Assembly (NCBI RefSeq): GCF_007678255.1
Contig: NZ_VEED01000016.1
Location: 62,001-126,000, forward strand
Reading direction: 5' to 3'
Source: Bacillus sp. X1(2014)
GTDB taxonomy: Bacteria; Bacillota; Bacilli; Bacillales_B; DSM-18226
DNA: 64,000 bases
Part shown: positions 33,980 to 42,293 of the stretch, one piece after another
Position numbering within the stretch: position 1 is the stretch's first letter
How the letters are laid out: each line of letters begins with the position of its first letter
Notes under the pieces: generated by a model
Database searches by the model: none
Seen by the model: only the letters and a program-made list of their open reading frames with translations
What the model was told of the DNA's origin: nothing
Position numbers and translations under genes: made by a program

Positions 33980-35494
33980 TTATTTGTTGCTAGGGAATGC
34001 AAATGAAAGATCATTATTATCACTTGATGATAACCAGCGTTCTGAAACTGTTTTGGTCTTCGTATAGAACCGCGCTTGATCTGGGCCAAACATTTGCCCG
34101 TCGCCAAATCTTGAGCCCTTAAAACCAGCAAAGTTATGAAAGCCTACTGGAATTGGAATTGGTACATTTACACCGACCATTCCTACATCAATTTCAGTAG
34201 TGAATTTTCTAGCTGCCAGCCCATTATTGGTATAGATTGTTACACCATTTGCTAATTCTTGCTGATTAATTAATTTAATGGCTTCTTCTAAACTATCAAC
34301 ACGGACAATATTACGAACAGGGCCGAAAACTTCTTCATCATAAATTTTCATACCTGGTTTCACATGGTCAAGTAATGTTGGGGCCAGGAAGAATCCTTCG
34401 TCATTTTTGGTAATGTCTTTATTACGGCCATCACAGACGAGTGTTGCACCTTCTTCTTCACTGAGATCGATTGCTTTTAAGATGTTTTCTTTTGCTTGCA
34501 AGGAGATAACTGGGCCGTAATCTGCACCGTCTGTGAAAGCACCTACTTTTAAGCGATCAACCTTTTCTTTTAAAATTTCTACCAAGCGATCCGCCGTTTC
34601 TTGTCCGACCGGCATTAGGGTAGAAATGGCCATACACCGTTGTGAAGCAGCCCCATATCCTGCACTGATGAAAGCATTCGCCACTTGTTCTAAATCAGCA
34701 TCAGGCATAACGACCATATTATTCTTGCCGCCTCCTAAGGCAACCACACGTTTGCCATATTTCGCACTAGTTTCATAAATATAGTGTGCTACTGGTGTCG
34801 AACCTACGAATGAAATGGCCTGTACAGTTGGATTTTCAAGTAGTTCATTTACCGCCTCTTTATCACCATTAATGACTGTCCAAATACCATCTGGAAGGCC
34901 TGCTTCTTTCCATAATTCACAAATATATAAAGCGGTCATAGGTACACGTTCAGAAGCTTTTAAAATAACCGCATTTCCGACTGCTACTGCCATGCTTGTT
35001 TGCGCTAATGGCACCATGATTGGAAAATTAAAGGGAGAGATGGCTGCCACTACACCAAGTGGATATTTAGCTGAATAGGCATTAATTTGTCCGCCCACAT
35101 TTACTGAGTATTCACCCTTCATGAAATGAGGCGCGTTAATCGCTAAATCTACTGATTCTAATCCACGCGTAATTTCACCCATTGCGTCTTCTTCTGTTTT
35201 CCCACTTTCGACGCAGATTAATTCGATTACCTTATCTTGATTTTTCTTTAGTAAGTTTCGGAAATTCAGGACAATTTCTGCACGCTTCGCTACGGAGAGA
35301 TCACGCCATACCGGAAAGGCGGCTTCTGCTTTTTTTATGGCATCTTTCACTTCATTGGAGGAAGCTAATGGTACTCTCGCAATAACTTCGCCTGTTGCTG
35401 GGTTGAACACTTCTGAAAAACGGCCGCTTTCACCTTTGATCATTTTTCCATCAATAAAATGTGTAAGTTCTTTGACATCAGTAATGTTTGTCAT
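33980..35494 (-). CDS. mmsA: CoA-acylating (methyl)malonate-semialdehyde dehydrogenase
   Basis: A 504-residue aldehyde dehydrogenase of the MmsA/IolA branch, which converts malonate or methylmalonate semialdehyde to acetyl- or propionyl-CoA. Diagnostic features are the cofactor region VAAISPFNFPIMVPL, GGGKNNMVVMPDAD in place of the usual catalytic Glu motif, and Cys287 in SQRCMA. It is encoded 38 bp after a class III aminotransferase gene. The two fit as consecutive steps: transamination of beta-alanine or beta-aminoisobutyrate, then oxidation to an acyl-CoA. AAAGGAG precedes the ATG. A role in inositol or valine breakdown is possible from the family alone, but the neighbours argue for beta-amino acids. 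Confidence 0.92.
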   Translation of the reverse strand: MTNITDVKELTHFIDGKMIKGESGRFSEVFNPATGEVIARVPLASSNEVKDAIKKAEAAFPVWRDLSVAKRAEIVLNFRNLLKKNQDKVIELICVESGKTEEDAMGEITRGLESVDLAINAPHFMKGEYSVNVGGQINAYSAKYPLGVVAAISPFNFPIMVPLAQTSMAVAVGNAVILKASERVPMTALYICELWKEAGLPDGIWTVINGDKEAVNELLENPTVQAISFVGSTPVAHYIYETSAKYGKRVVALGGGKNNMVVMPDADLEQVANAFISAGYGAASQRCMAISTLMPVGQETADRLVEILKEKVDRLKVGAFTDGADYGPVISLQAKENILKAIDLSEEEGATLVCDGRNKDITKNDEGFFLAPTLLDHVKPGMKIYDEEVFGPVRNIVRVDSLEEAIKLINQQELANGVTIYTNNGLAARKFTTEIDVGMVGVNVPIPIPVGFHNFAGFKGSRFGDGQMFGPDQARFYTKTKTVSERWLSSSDNNDLSFAFPSNK

Positions 35495-35532
35495 CTGCCT
35501 GTTCTCCTTTCGATTTTAAGAGATTCGTATGG

Positions 35533-36885
35533 TTATAAGGATTCAATTGCTTGAACTAATTTTGCTAGAATAAAATCCTTTTCCTCCAACGTAATATTTA
35601 ATGGTGGAGATAAGGTTAATACGTTGTTATATCCTGCAACAGTTACACCATTTTTTCCAATAATGAGTCCTTGCTCTTTGCACTTAGCAATCACTTGATT
35701 AACCTTTTCTACAGGCAAAGGATTTTTTGTATTGCGGTCTTCGACGAGCTCGATTCCAACAAGCAATCCTTTTCCGCGAATATCACCGACGTGAGGATGA
35801 TGTGAAATTCTCGCTTTTAACTCTTCTAGTAAAATCGCACCCATTTCGGTAGATTGTTCAAATAGATTTTCTCGTTCCATAATTTCTAGATTTTTTAATG
35901 CCACGGCACATGCTGCTGGAGAGCCTCCAAATGTATTGATATGGCGGAAGAAGTCATAATTGCCGTTTTTCGTAAACTCCTCATAAACTTCTCTCTTTAC
36001 TGCCGTTGCTGAAAGTGGCATATACGCGCTGGTAAGTCCCTTTGCCATGGTAATAATGTCAGGCTGAACCCCATAATGTTGATGGCCAAAGGCTTTTCCT
36101 GTCCGTCCAAATCCGCAAATGACTTCATCGACAATTAATAAGGCGCCATGCTTCTCGCAAACTTCTTTTACACCCTTTAAGTAATCATCCGGAGGCATAA
36201 TAACCCCGCCGCCTGTGATAATCGGCTCCAATATCATCGCCGCAATGGTTTCTGAATGTTCCCAGGTCATGATTTCGTCTACTGCTTTAACGGAAGGTAA
36301 ATCGCTAGGATTCTTAAATCCATCTTCATTGGAGCGATATTGATCCGGCGCTTTCACATGAATAAATCCTGGTGCTAATGGTTCGTATTTATATTTCCGT
36401 TCTGCTTGCCCTGTTGCAGCAAGTGCTCCCATGGAGTTCCCGTGATAGGCACGATAACGAGATACGATTTTATAACGGCTGCCTTGCCCTTTTTGCTGGT
36501 AATACTGTCTGACAATTTTAAATGCTGTTTCATTTGCCTCTGAGCCGCTATTGGAGAAAAATACTACATAATCTCCACCTAATAATTCGCTGATTTTTTC
36601 AGCAAGTAAAATCGCCGTAGGATGCCCATTTGTTAATGGTGTATAGTTGTTCTCTAGAAGTTGGTCATAGGCCGCTTTTGCTATTTCTTCTCTTCCATAA
36701 CCAACATTTACACACCATAATCCCGACATGGCATCTAAATAACGATTGCCCTCAATATCTGTCAGCCAAGCACCTTCCGCTTTTTGAATGATGGAAGTAG
36801 ATTGCGGGTTATACGGCTTCATTGCATGCCAAAGATATTTCTCATCTTTCGTAACTAAATTTTCACCTGTTTGAACATTACCCAT
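35533..36885 (-). CDS. Class III aminotransferase (beta-alanine/omega-amino acid:pyruvate type)
   Basis: A 450-residue fold-type I PLP enzyme. It has WHAMKPYNPQ at the N-terminus, FFSNSGSEANETAFK, ARYHGNSMGA-like RYRAYHGNSMGALAATG, LIVDEVICGFGRTG and the PLP-binding Lys282 in TMAKGLTSAY. Members transfer amino groups from beta-alanine, beta-aminoisobutyrate, GABA or similar amines. It heads the minus-strand unit followed by mmsA and the nitrilase-family gene. A 31-bp inverted repeat matching one in the pucR-amidohydrolase region lies 76-106 bp before the start codon, so it is probably under the same regulator. Confidence 0.9.
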   Translation of the reverse strand: MGNVQTGENLVTKDEKYLWHAMKPYNPQSTSIIQKAEGAWLTDIEGNRYLDAMSGLWCVNVGYGREEIAKAAYDQLLENNYTPLTNGHPTAILLAEKISELLGGDYVVFFSNSGSEANETAFKIVRQYYQQKGQGSRYKIVSRYRAYHGNSMGALAATGQAERKYKYEPLAPGFIHVKAPDQYRSNEDGFKNPSDLPSVKAVDEIMTWEHSETIAAMILEPIITGGGVIMPPDDYLKGVKEVCEKHGALLIVDEVICGFGRTGKAFGHQHYGVQPDIITMAKGLTSAYMPLSATAVKREVYEEFTKNGNYDFFRHINTFGGSPAACAVALKNLEIMERENLFEQSTEMGAILLEELKARISHHPHVGDIRGKGLLVGIELVEDRNTKNPLPVEKVNQVIAKCKEQGLIIGKNGVTVAGYNNVLTLSPPLNITLEEKDFILAKLVQAIESL

Positions 36886-36960
36886 CCTGAGTCACTCCTT
36901 TACAATTTGTTTCGTCTGTCTTTATTGTGAAGGGTTATGACTCCATAATCATCAGACACA

Positions 36961-36991
36961 ATGTAAAACGTTTTCGAAACACGTTTCACAT
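36961..36991. promoter_or_regulatory. Predicted operator, ATGTAAA-N17-TTCACAT
   Basis: ATGTAAAACG (36961-36970) faces CGTTTCACAT (36982-36991), a 31-bp inverted repeat with one mismatch. The same half-site ATGTAAAACG and the same 31-bp span occur at 38855-38885. It lies upstream of the aminotransferase gene. PucR is the obvious candidate binder. Confidence 0.55.
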
Positions 36992-37012
36992 ATTGACAAC
37001 TATTTTTGCAAA

Positions 37013-37186
37013 GGCTGTGTTAAAGCTTATTGTTTATTTATTTTGGCACCCTGTTGATTGGAGTGGAGGGCACGAAGACTCCTGCGGGAGGACTGGGCAG
37101 GGGAGACCCCACAGGAGTGCAGCGACGAGGAGGCTCGCCGGACCGCCCGCGGAAAGCGAAGTGCCCGGAGCGGAAATCAACAGGCA
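37013..37186. repeat. Interspersed nested inverted repeat, copy 3, right end lost
   Basis: It starts GGCTGTGTTAAA like copies 1 and 2 and keeps the inner TGTTGATT/AATCAACA and GGCAC/GTGCC arms, but the outer TTTAACACAG arm is replaced by GCACCATTATAG. It lies between the aminotransferase promoter and the end of the pucR-like gene. Confidence 0.88.
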
Positions 37187-37204
37187 CCATTATAGAGCGT
37201 TCAC

Positions 37205-37237
37205 GAAAAAAAATCCCTCTTTCTTAAGAGAGATTTT
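37205..37237 (-). terminator. Terminator of the PucR-family gene
   Basis: AAATCCCTCTT pairs with AAGAGAGATTT (one mismatch). On the minus strand it is followed by a run of seven or more T. It overlaps the last codons of the gene. Confidence 0.75.
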
Positions 37238-38807
37238 CAACATCTGCAGACTGGAAATTAAATTGAGTAGCGAGCAGCATTAATTCAACAACAAGACGCT
37301 TAGGGGGAAGCATATAATCACTGCCTATTAAGCTTTCAATTTTAGACAAACGATGATATAACGTTTGACGAACAATAAATAGCTTTTCAGCCGTCTCATT
37401 TTTCTGACAATTACATTGTAAATAAACCTGTAATGTTACAATCAGATTCCCATTATTTTTAGCATCGTATTCATAGAGGGGCTCTAAATATCTTTTGGCT
37501 AAATCCATAATGGCTTTATTTTTTTGCAGCTGAAGAACTAATTGATGTAAGTATAGATCTTCATAAAAATAAGAAAGATGAGCAGCATTACTTCGGATTA
37601 ACAGGGTATCCTGTGCCGTTTCGTAACTTTGATGGACTAATTTATATTGTTTGACAATCTGCCCGACAGCCGTAGTGACAGATAGATCTATATATTTTTG
37701 ATTCTTTCTAAAGTCCTTGATTTTCTCAATGCATTCGATAATCCGATGTTTTAGATCATGTCCATAGATATCCGCAATAATATAAATGAGCCGTTGTTTT
37801 TCTTCTAATAGAAATAAAACGAATCCTTTTTTTTCAAAAACATTCCGGGAGTATAATTTGTAATAATTTAAATCATTTTCTTTTTTGGATTTCTTAATCT
37901 GATCGATTAAAACAAAGTAAGAGCAATTTAACAAATGGTGAAAACTCTGTTCCTTTAAAAAGGAGGTGATTACAGAATCTTCTACCGTTCCACCTAACCA
38001 AGCCTCTAATAACATTCGGGAGTGCATATTTTGTTTCTCTTCTATATATAAACTGCGTAACAAATATTGTGATAGGGCAATAACCGTTCGATCCAATACC
38101 AACAATTCAAACTCATTAATCGTACGATCCTCTGTGAAAATACATACTTCTCCATACCGTTCTTCTAATATATTTACTTCACATTTGGCAAAGTGCCTTG
38201 AACTCCCCTTTGTTTCATAAGTGTCTCTTAAGTTCTTATATACCTGGTGTTTTTCATTTGGTATAAAAAATGGCTGCTGACCGTTGATGATAAAGGCAAC
38301 GTTCATGTTTAAAAATCTATTAAGTCTCAGTAAAATATGTTCATAATGAGTGATCTTTAATGTTAATTTGTTGATTTCTTGAGAATAATTCTCCAGCCGT
38401 TTGATCATTTCATACTGTTGATTAATTAATACACTATGTATTTCTTGTGTTATTTCAATAAAGGGGACGATCTCGCTAAACACAAGAATAGGGAAACGAT
38501 GAAAATCAGCCAGCTTTACTACTTGATGTGGTACTGATTGAATATGTTCACCAAATTCAATACATAAACCGGCTGCTTCTTTTGCGATCAGTTGCTCTAC
38601 AAAATTGAATAGAGTCTTTTCCTCAATGAGTTGAATACCAGTTGTTAAAATTAACTCGTTACCCTTTATTAAACTAGTAATCTCTTTCGATTCTAGTATA
38701 TGAACCCACTTGATTGTATTGGAAACCCCGCCATGACCTGCTATCATTTCCACTTTTTGGAAATGTTTTTTATCAAATAAATCTTGAACTGTTAGCGAAT
38801 AAGACAT
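37224..38807 (-). CDS. PucR-family transcriptional regulator
   Basis: A 527-residue regulator. The N-terminal PucR domain (about residues 1-125) includes LTVQDLFDKKHF, HGGVSNTIKWVHILES and NELILTTGIQL. The C-terminal PucR helix-turn-helix (about 455-515) includes TLQVYLQCNCQKNETAEKLF and RQTLYHRLSKIESLIG. PucR proteins control purine and other nitrogen-compound catabolism. This gene sits between two catabolic units and shares an intergenic region with the amidohydrolase operon, so it is the likely local regulator. A cre-like site and a perfect 13-bp inverted repeat lie upstream of it. Confidence 0.9.
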   Translation of the reverse strand: MSYSLTVQDLFDKKHFQKVEMIAGHGGVSNTIKWVHILESKEITSLIKGNELILTTGIQLIEEKTLFNFVEQLIAKEAAGLCIEFGEHIQSVPHQVVKLADFHRFPILVFSEIVPFIEITQEIHSVLINQQYEMIKRLENYSQEINKLTLKITHYEHILLRLNRFLNMNVAFIINGQQPFFIPNEKHQVYKNLRDTYETKGSSRHFAKCEVNILEERYGEVCIFTEDRTINEFELLVLDRTVIALSQYLLRSLYIEEKQNMHSRMLLEAWLGGTVEDSVITSFLKEQSFHHLLNCSYFVLIDQIKKSKKENDLNYYKLYSRNVFEKKGFVLFLLEEKQRLIYIIADIYGHDLKHRIIECIEKIKDFRKNQKYIDLSVTTAVGQIVKQYKLVHQSYETAQDTLLIRSNAAHLSYFYEDLYLHQLVLQLQKNKAIMDLAKRYLEPLYEYDAKNNGNLIVTLQVYLQCNCQKNETAEKLFIVRQTLYHRLSKIESLIGSDYMLPPKRLVVELMLLATQFNFQSADVENLS

Positions 38808-38823
38808 GTTGATCCTCCCTCCA

Positions 38824-38837
38824 AAAAAGCGCTTACA
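38824..38837 (-). promoter_or_regulatory. cre-like site before the PucR-family gene
   Basis: AAAAAGCGCTTACA matches the cre consensus at 12 of 14 positions and lies just upstream of the ribosome site of the minus-strand gene. Confidence 0.45.
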
Positions 38838-38848
38838 AAGAATAATAT

Positions 38849-38891
38849 AACATAATGTAAAACGGTTAAGAAAACTTCTTTACATTATGTT
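38849..38891. promoter_or_regulatory. Predicted operator in the pucR-amidohydrolase divergent region
   Basis: AACATAATGTAAA (38849-38861) and TTTACATTATGTT (38879-38891) form a perfect 13-bp inverted repeat with a 17-bp gap. The inner ATGTAAA...TTTACAT spans 31 bp, as at 36961-36991. It is 48 bp before one start codon and 75 bp before the other, so one site could serve both genes. Confidence 0.65.
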
Positions 38892-38966
38892 CATACCGAG
38901 AGGCTAAAAAGCTATGTTATATTTATTTTTGTTATAATCTAAAAATTGTGATAAAGGAGTGGACTA

Positions 38967-40595
38967 ATGAATCAGACAGCTCTATTAAACGGTGAAGTCA
39001 TTTCAGTGAATAGTAGAAACGAAGTATTTGAAGCATGTTTGATAGAAGACAACAAAATTGCAGCAGTAGGAACAACAGAAGAAATTAAAAAGCGCATTAA
39101 CTCCTCAACAAAGGTCATTGATTTGCATGGAAGATCTGTTTTACCGGGTCTGATTGATGCTCATATGCATCTTTTTTTATACGGCAATACATTAATGCAC
39201 CTCAACTGTAAAGAACCCTCGATCAACTCGATAGAAGAGCTATTAGAAAAATTAGCAGCCATTGTTCAAAAGGCGAAAAGTGGACAAATTATTCGCGTAT
39301 TTGGATTCAACGAGTTAATGGTAGAAGAACAACGTTATCCCACCATTCAGGAACTTGATCAATTAACAGAAGAACACCCAATCGTCATTACCCGTACCTG
39401 CGGGCATATCGGCATTGTGAATTCAGCAGCCTTAAAGTTAGCCGATATTGATGCAGCTACACCTGATCCTCCAGGCGGAACCATCGAAAAAGACAACAAC
39501 GGCAAGTTTACAGGCCGCCTCATCGAGAATGCCTTTTTACAATTTAATCAAAATGTGACTTATAGTGATGAAGAATTGTTCGAGGCGCTGACAAAAGCGC
39601 AAGAACAATTATTTGCGAATGGAATTACAAGTGTCCACGATGCAGGAGGATTTGACGAAAATACCTTTAGAATCATGCAAAAGGCATCAAATAAAAAGCA
39701 ACTAAAAGTTAGGACTTATGCCATGATTGCTAGTCTAAACGATTGCGAAAACTTTACGAAAAACATGATAAAGGCGGGTGTCATGACCCATACGGGCAAT
39801 GACTTTTTCAAAATTGGCCCTGCCAAACTATTTACGGATGGCAGCAGTACAGGACCGACCATCGCTACGCGTGAGCCTTACACAAGTGATGGGGACAATT
39901 ACGGTTACTTGATGTATACAGAAGATGAACTTTATTCCATCCTTTCAGAAGCCCATCAAAATGACTATCAAATTACCGTGCATGCCCAAGGGGATAAGGC
40001 GATTGAGCAATATTTGGGTGTGATTGAACGTTTATTAGAAGAACATCCACGCGATGATCATCGCCATCGTGTCGAGCATTTAGGAATATGTCCGCCAGAC
40101 TTGCAAGAAAAGGCTAGGGGGCTAAATGTTATTCCGGTACTCAATCCATCTTTCCCATATGAATTCGGTGAAAGTTATATTCGCAATTATGGTGAGCGAA
40201 CTGATTATATGTATGCAGCGAAGGACTTACTGAACCAAGGCATCATCACCGCCGCTGGCTCAGATGCTCCGATCACAACCGTTAACCCACTTGTGGGCAT
40301 TTACACAGCAGTTGCCAGGTTGACCCGACAAGGTACAGCTTTTGGACATCAACAACAAGTGTCTCTGATGGATGCCATTCGCATGTATACGTATAACGCG
40401 GCCTTTGCAAGCTTTGATGAAAAGATTAAAGGCAGCATTGAAGAAGGCAAATTGGCAGATTTAGTGATATTAGATACTTCTCTATTAAACAGTCCTATCG
40501 AAAAGATAACCGACATTAAAGTGGATGCAACGATGCTAGATGGTGAAATTGTTTATGAAAAAAACAAGAATAGGATTGGAGTGGGAATTAAGTGA
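38967..40595 (+). CDS. Amidohydrolase, YtcJ-like
   Basis: A 542-residue metal-dependent amidohydrolase of the amidohydrolase_3/YtcJ group. It has the entry motif PGLIDAHMHLF (metal His pair near residues 63-65), TRTCGHIGIVNS, a VTVHAQGDKAIEQ-like ITVHAQGDKAIEQ with metal His, HRHRVEHLG and GSDAPITTVNP with the metal Asp. The family includes poorly defined amidases and deformylases. As first gene of the unit with a transporter and an M20 carbamoylase, it may open an amide or ring in the imported nitrogen compound. It is not a typical dihydropyrimidinase by its motifs. The 3' end overlaps the next gene by 4 bp. Confidence 0.85.
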   Translation: MNQTALLNGEVISVNSRNEVFEACLIEDNKIAAVGTTEEIKKRINSSTKVIDLHGRSVLPGLIDAHMHLFLYGNTLMHLNCKEPSINSIEELLEKLAAIVQKAKSGQIIRVFGFNELMVEEQRYPTIQELDQLTEEHPIVITRTCGHIGIVNSAALKLADIDAATPDPPGGTIEKDNNGKFTGRLIENAFLQFNQNVTYSDEELFEALTKAQEQLFANGITSVHDAGGFDENTFRIMQKASNKKQLKVRTYAMIASLNDCENFTKNMIKAGVMTHTGNDFFKIGPAKLFTDGSSTGPTIATREPYTSDGDNYGYLMYTEDELYSILSEAHQNDYQITVHAQGDKAIEQYLGVIERLLEEHPRDDHRHRVEHLGICPPDLQEKARGLNVIPVLNPSFPYEFGESYIRNYGERTDYMYAAKDLLNQGIITAAGSDAPITTVNPLVGIYTAVARLTRQGTAFGHQQQVSLMDAIRMYTYNAAFASFDEKIKGSIEEGKLADLVILDTSLLNSPIEKITDIKVDATMLDGEIVYEKNKNRIGVGIK

Positions 40596-40792
40596 GAAAG
40601 TATGCGCAGCTTTTACTGATTATTCCTTTCATTGGAATGTGTGTCCTTCTGCCATTAGCTGATCGTATAGAACCGTATGTTTTAGGAGTGCCTTTCTTAC
40701 TATTTTGGATTGTATTATGGATGATTCTATCTTCGGTTGTTCTGCTCATCGTGTATAAGTTAGATCCTGCAAATAAAGGAAGTGAAGTGTAA
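40592..40792 (+). CDS. DUF3311 small membrane protein (symporter partner)
   Basis: A 66-residue protein with two hydrophobic helices (LLLIIPFIGMCVLLPLA and FLLFWIVLWMILSSVVLLIV) separated by DRIEPYVLGVP. DUF3311 proteins are regularly encoded next to a sodium:solute symporter and may be an accessory subunit of it. The GTG start overlaps the previous stop (GTGA), and its stop overlaps the next start (TAATG), so translation of the three genes is coupled. Confidence 0.85.
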   Translation: MRKYAQLLLIIPFIGMCVLLPLADRIEPYVLGVPFLLFWIVLWMILSSVVLLIVYKLDPANKGSEV

Positions 40793-42276
40793 TGAACAGT
40801 GCTTTGGTCATTATCTTTCTCGTCGCGATTGTCGCTTTATACTTAGGAATTCGAGCAACCCGTGGAAAAGAAATGAACGTCAATGAATTCGCGGTTGGGA
40901 ATAAGGGATTCGGCACACTATTTGTATTCCTGCTCATTGCAGGTGAAGTTTACACAACCTTTACCTTTTTAGGCGGCAGCGGATGGGCCTATTCAAAAGG
41001 TGCAGCAGCTTACTATGTTCCAGCCTATATTTGCTTGGCCTATGTGCTGTCCTATTGGATGGTCCCTAAAATTTGGCGGTTTGCGAACAAGCATGGGGTT
41101 ATTTCACAGCCCCAATACTTTATGAAAACTTATAAAAGTAAAGCACTTGGTTTGGTTGTCGCCTTCATCGGTCTAATCGCGCTCATCCCATATATCGTCA
41201 TCCAATTAAAAGGACTAGGAATCATCGTATCAGAAGCTTCTTATGGAACCATTTCACCATTGATGGCTTCGACGATCGGTGCAGCGATTGTGACGATCTA
41301 TGTTACTGTCTCTGGTATCCATGGTTCTGCTTGGAATGCCGTATTAAAAGATATCATGATTTTATTTGTAATTGTATTCTTAGGTATCTATATTCCTTAT
41401 CATTATTTTGGCGGAATCAGGCCTTTATTCGAAGCCCTTCAAACCGCTAAACCGGAAGTTTTAACCTTTGCATCTGAAGGCCTTAGTAAGTCATGGTTTA
41501 TTTCTACCATCGTATTAAATGCATTTGGTTTTTACCTATTACCACAGTCGTTTAGTGTAGTATTATCCGCTAGAAGTGAACGTGCATTAAAGAAAAACGC
41601 GATCACGCTGCCGTTGTATACGATTTTAATTTTATTTGCCTTCTTTATTGGATTTTCAGCGATTATTCAAGTACCTGGTTTAGAAGGTGCTGACGGTGAC
41701 TTGTCACTGTTACGTCTCACGATGCAAACATTTGATCCTTGGTTTGTAGGAATTGTTGGCGGGGCCGGCGTACTTACGGCGTTGGTACCGGTATCCGTTA
41801 TGGTCATGTCTGGAGCAGTTGGGTTAATGACAGGTTTTTATAAGTTAATTAAGCCAAATTCAAGCGATCGCCAGCAGCTGACCGTGTCTAAATTATTTGT
41901 TTTATTCATTATTTTAACTGCTTATATTTTCAGTATTTTCGGCGGAGAAGCTTTGGCTATTTTAAACATCATGTCCTATGGTTTAATTACTCAATTAGTG
42001 CCTGCGCTGATTTTTGGTTTCTATAAAACAAAGTTTATGAATGCGTACGGGGCGATTGCCGGTATTATAACAGGTGTTTCCATCGTATTATTTAATTCAG
42101 TCACTGCATTTAAATTAGTAAATATTTTCCCAAATATTCCAAGTGTCATTAATGATATCAACATTGGTTTTGTAGCCATTGCGGTTAATATTTTCATTGG
42201 AGTAGGTGTAAGTTTACTAACTAACACATTTGCAGCAAGAGAAAGTTCCGAGGTAGTAGAAGAATTGGCAAAATAA
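40792..42276 (+). CDS. Sodium:solute symporter
   Basis: A 494-residue SSS-family transporter with about 13 membrane helices. The N-terminal region has NEFAVGNKGFGTLFVFLLIAGE, which includes the broken helix 1 sodium site, then SGWAYSKGAAAYY, and further on FLGIYIPYHYFGG and PQSFSVVLSARSERALK. Relatives import pantothenate, proline, urea or other small organic nutrients. It overlaps DUF3311 by 1 bp and precedes the M20 carbamoylase by 17 bp, so it probably imports the substrate of these enzymes, such as an N-carbamoyl or beta-amino acid. Specificity cannot be read from sequence. Confidence 0.88.
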   Translation: MNSALVIIFLVAIVALYLGIRATRGKEMNVNEFAVGNKGFGTLFVFLLIAGEVYTTFTFLGGSGWAYSKGAAAYYVPAYICLAYVLSYWMVPKIWRFANKHGVISQPQYFMKTYKSKALGLVVAFIGLIALIPYIVIQLKGLGIIVSEASYGTISPLMASTIGAAIVTIYVTVSGIHGSAWNAVLKDIMILFVIVFLGIYIPYHYFGGIRPLFEALQTAKPEVLTFASEGLSKSWFISTIVLNAFGFYLLPQSFSVVLSARSERALKKNAITLPLYTILILFAFFIGFSAIIQVPGLEGADGDLSLLRLTMQTFDPWFVGIVGGAGVLTALVPVSVMVMSGAVGLMTGFYKLIKPNSSDRQQLTVSKLFVLFIILTAYIFSIFGGEALAILNIMSYGLITQLVPALIFGFYKTKFMNAYGAIAGIITGVSIVLFNSVTAFKLVNIFPNIPSVINDINIGFVAIAVNIFIGVGVSLLTNTFAARESSEVVEELAK

Positions 42277-42293
42277 TTAAAGGAGGGCTCTTT

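Noticed and set aside
36927..37283. 118-codon frame covering repeat copy 3
   Set aside because: It lies mostly in the repeat and the terminator of the PucR gene, with no ribosome site and no protein-like composition.
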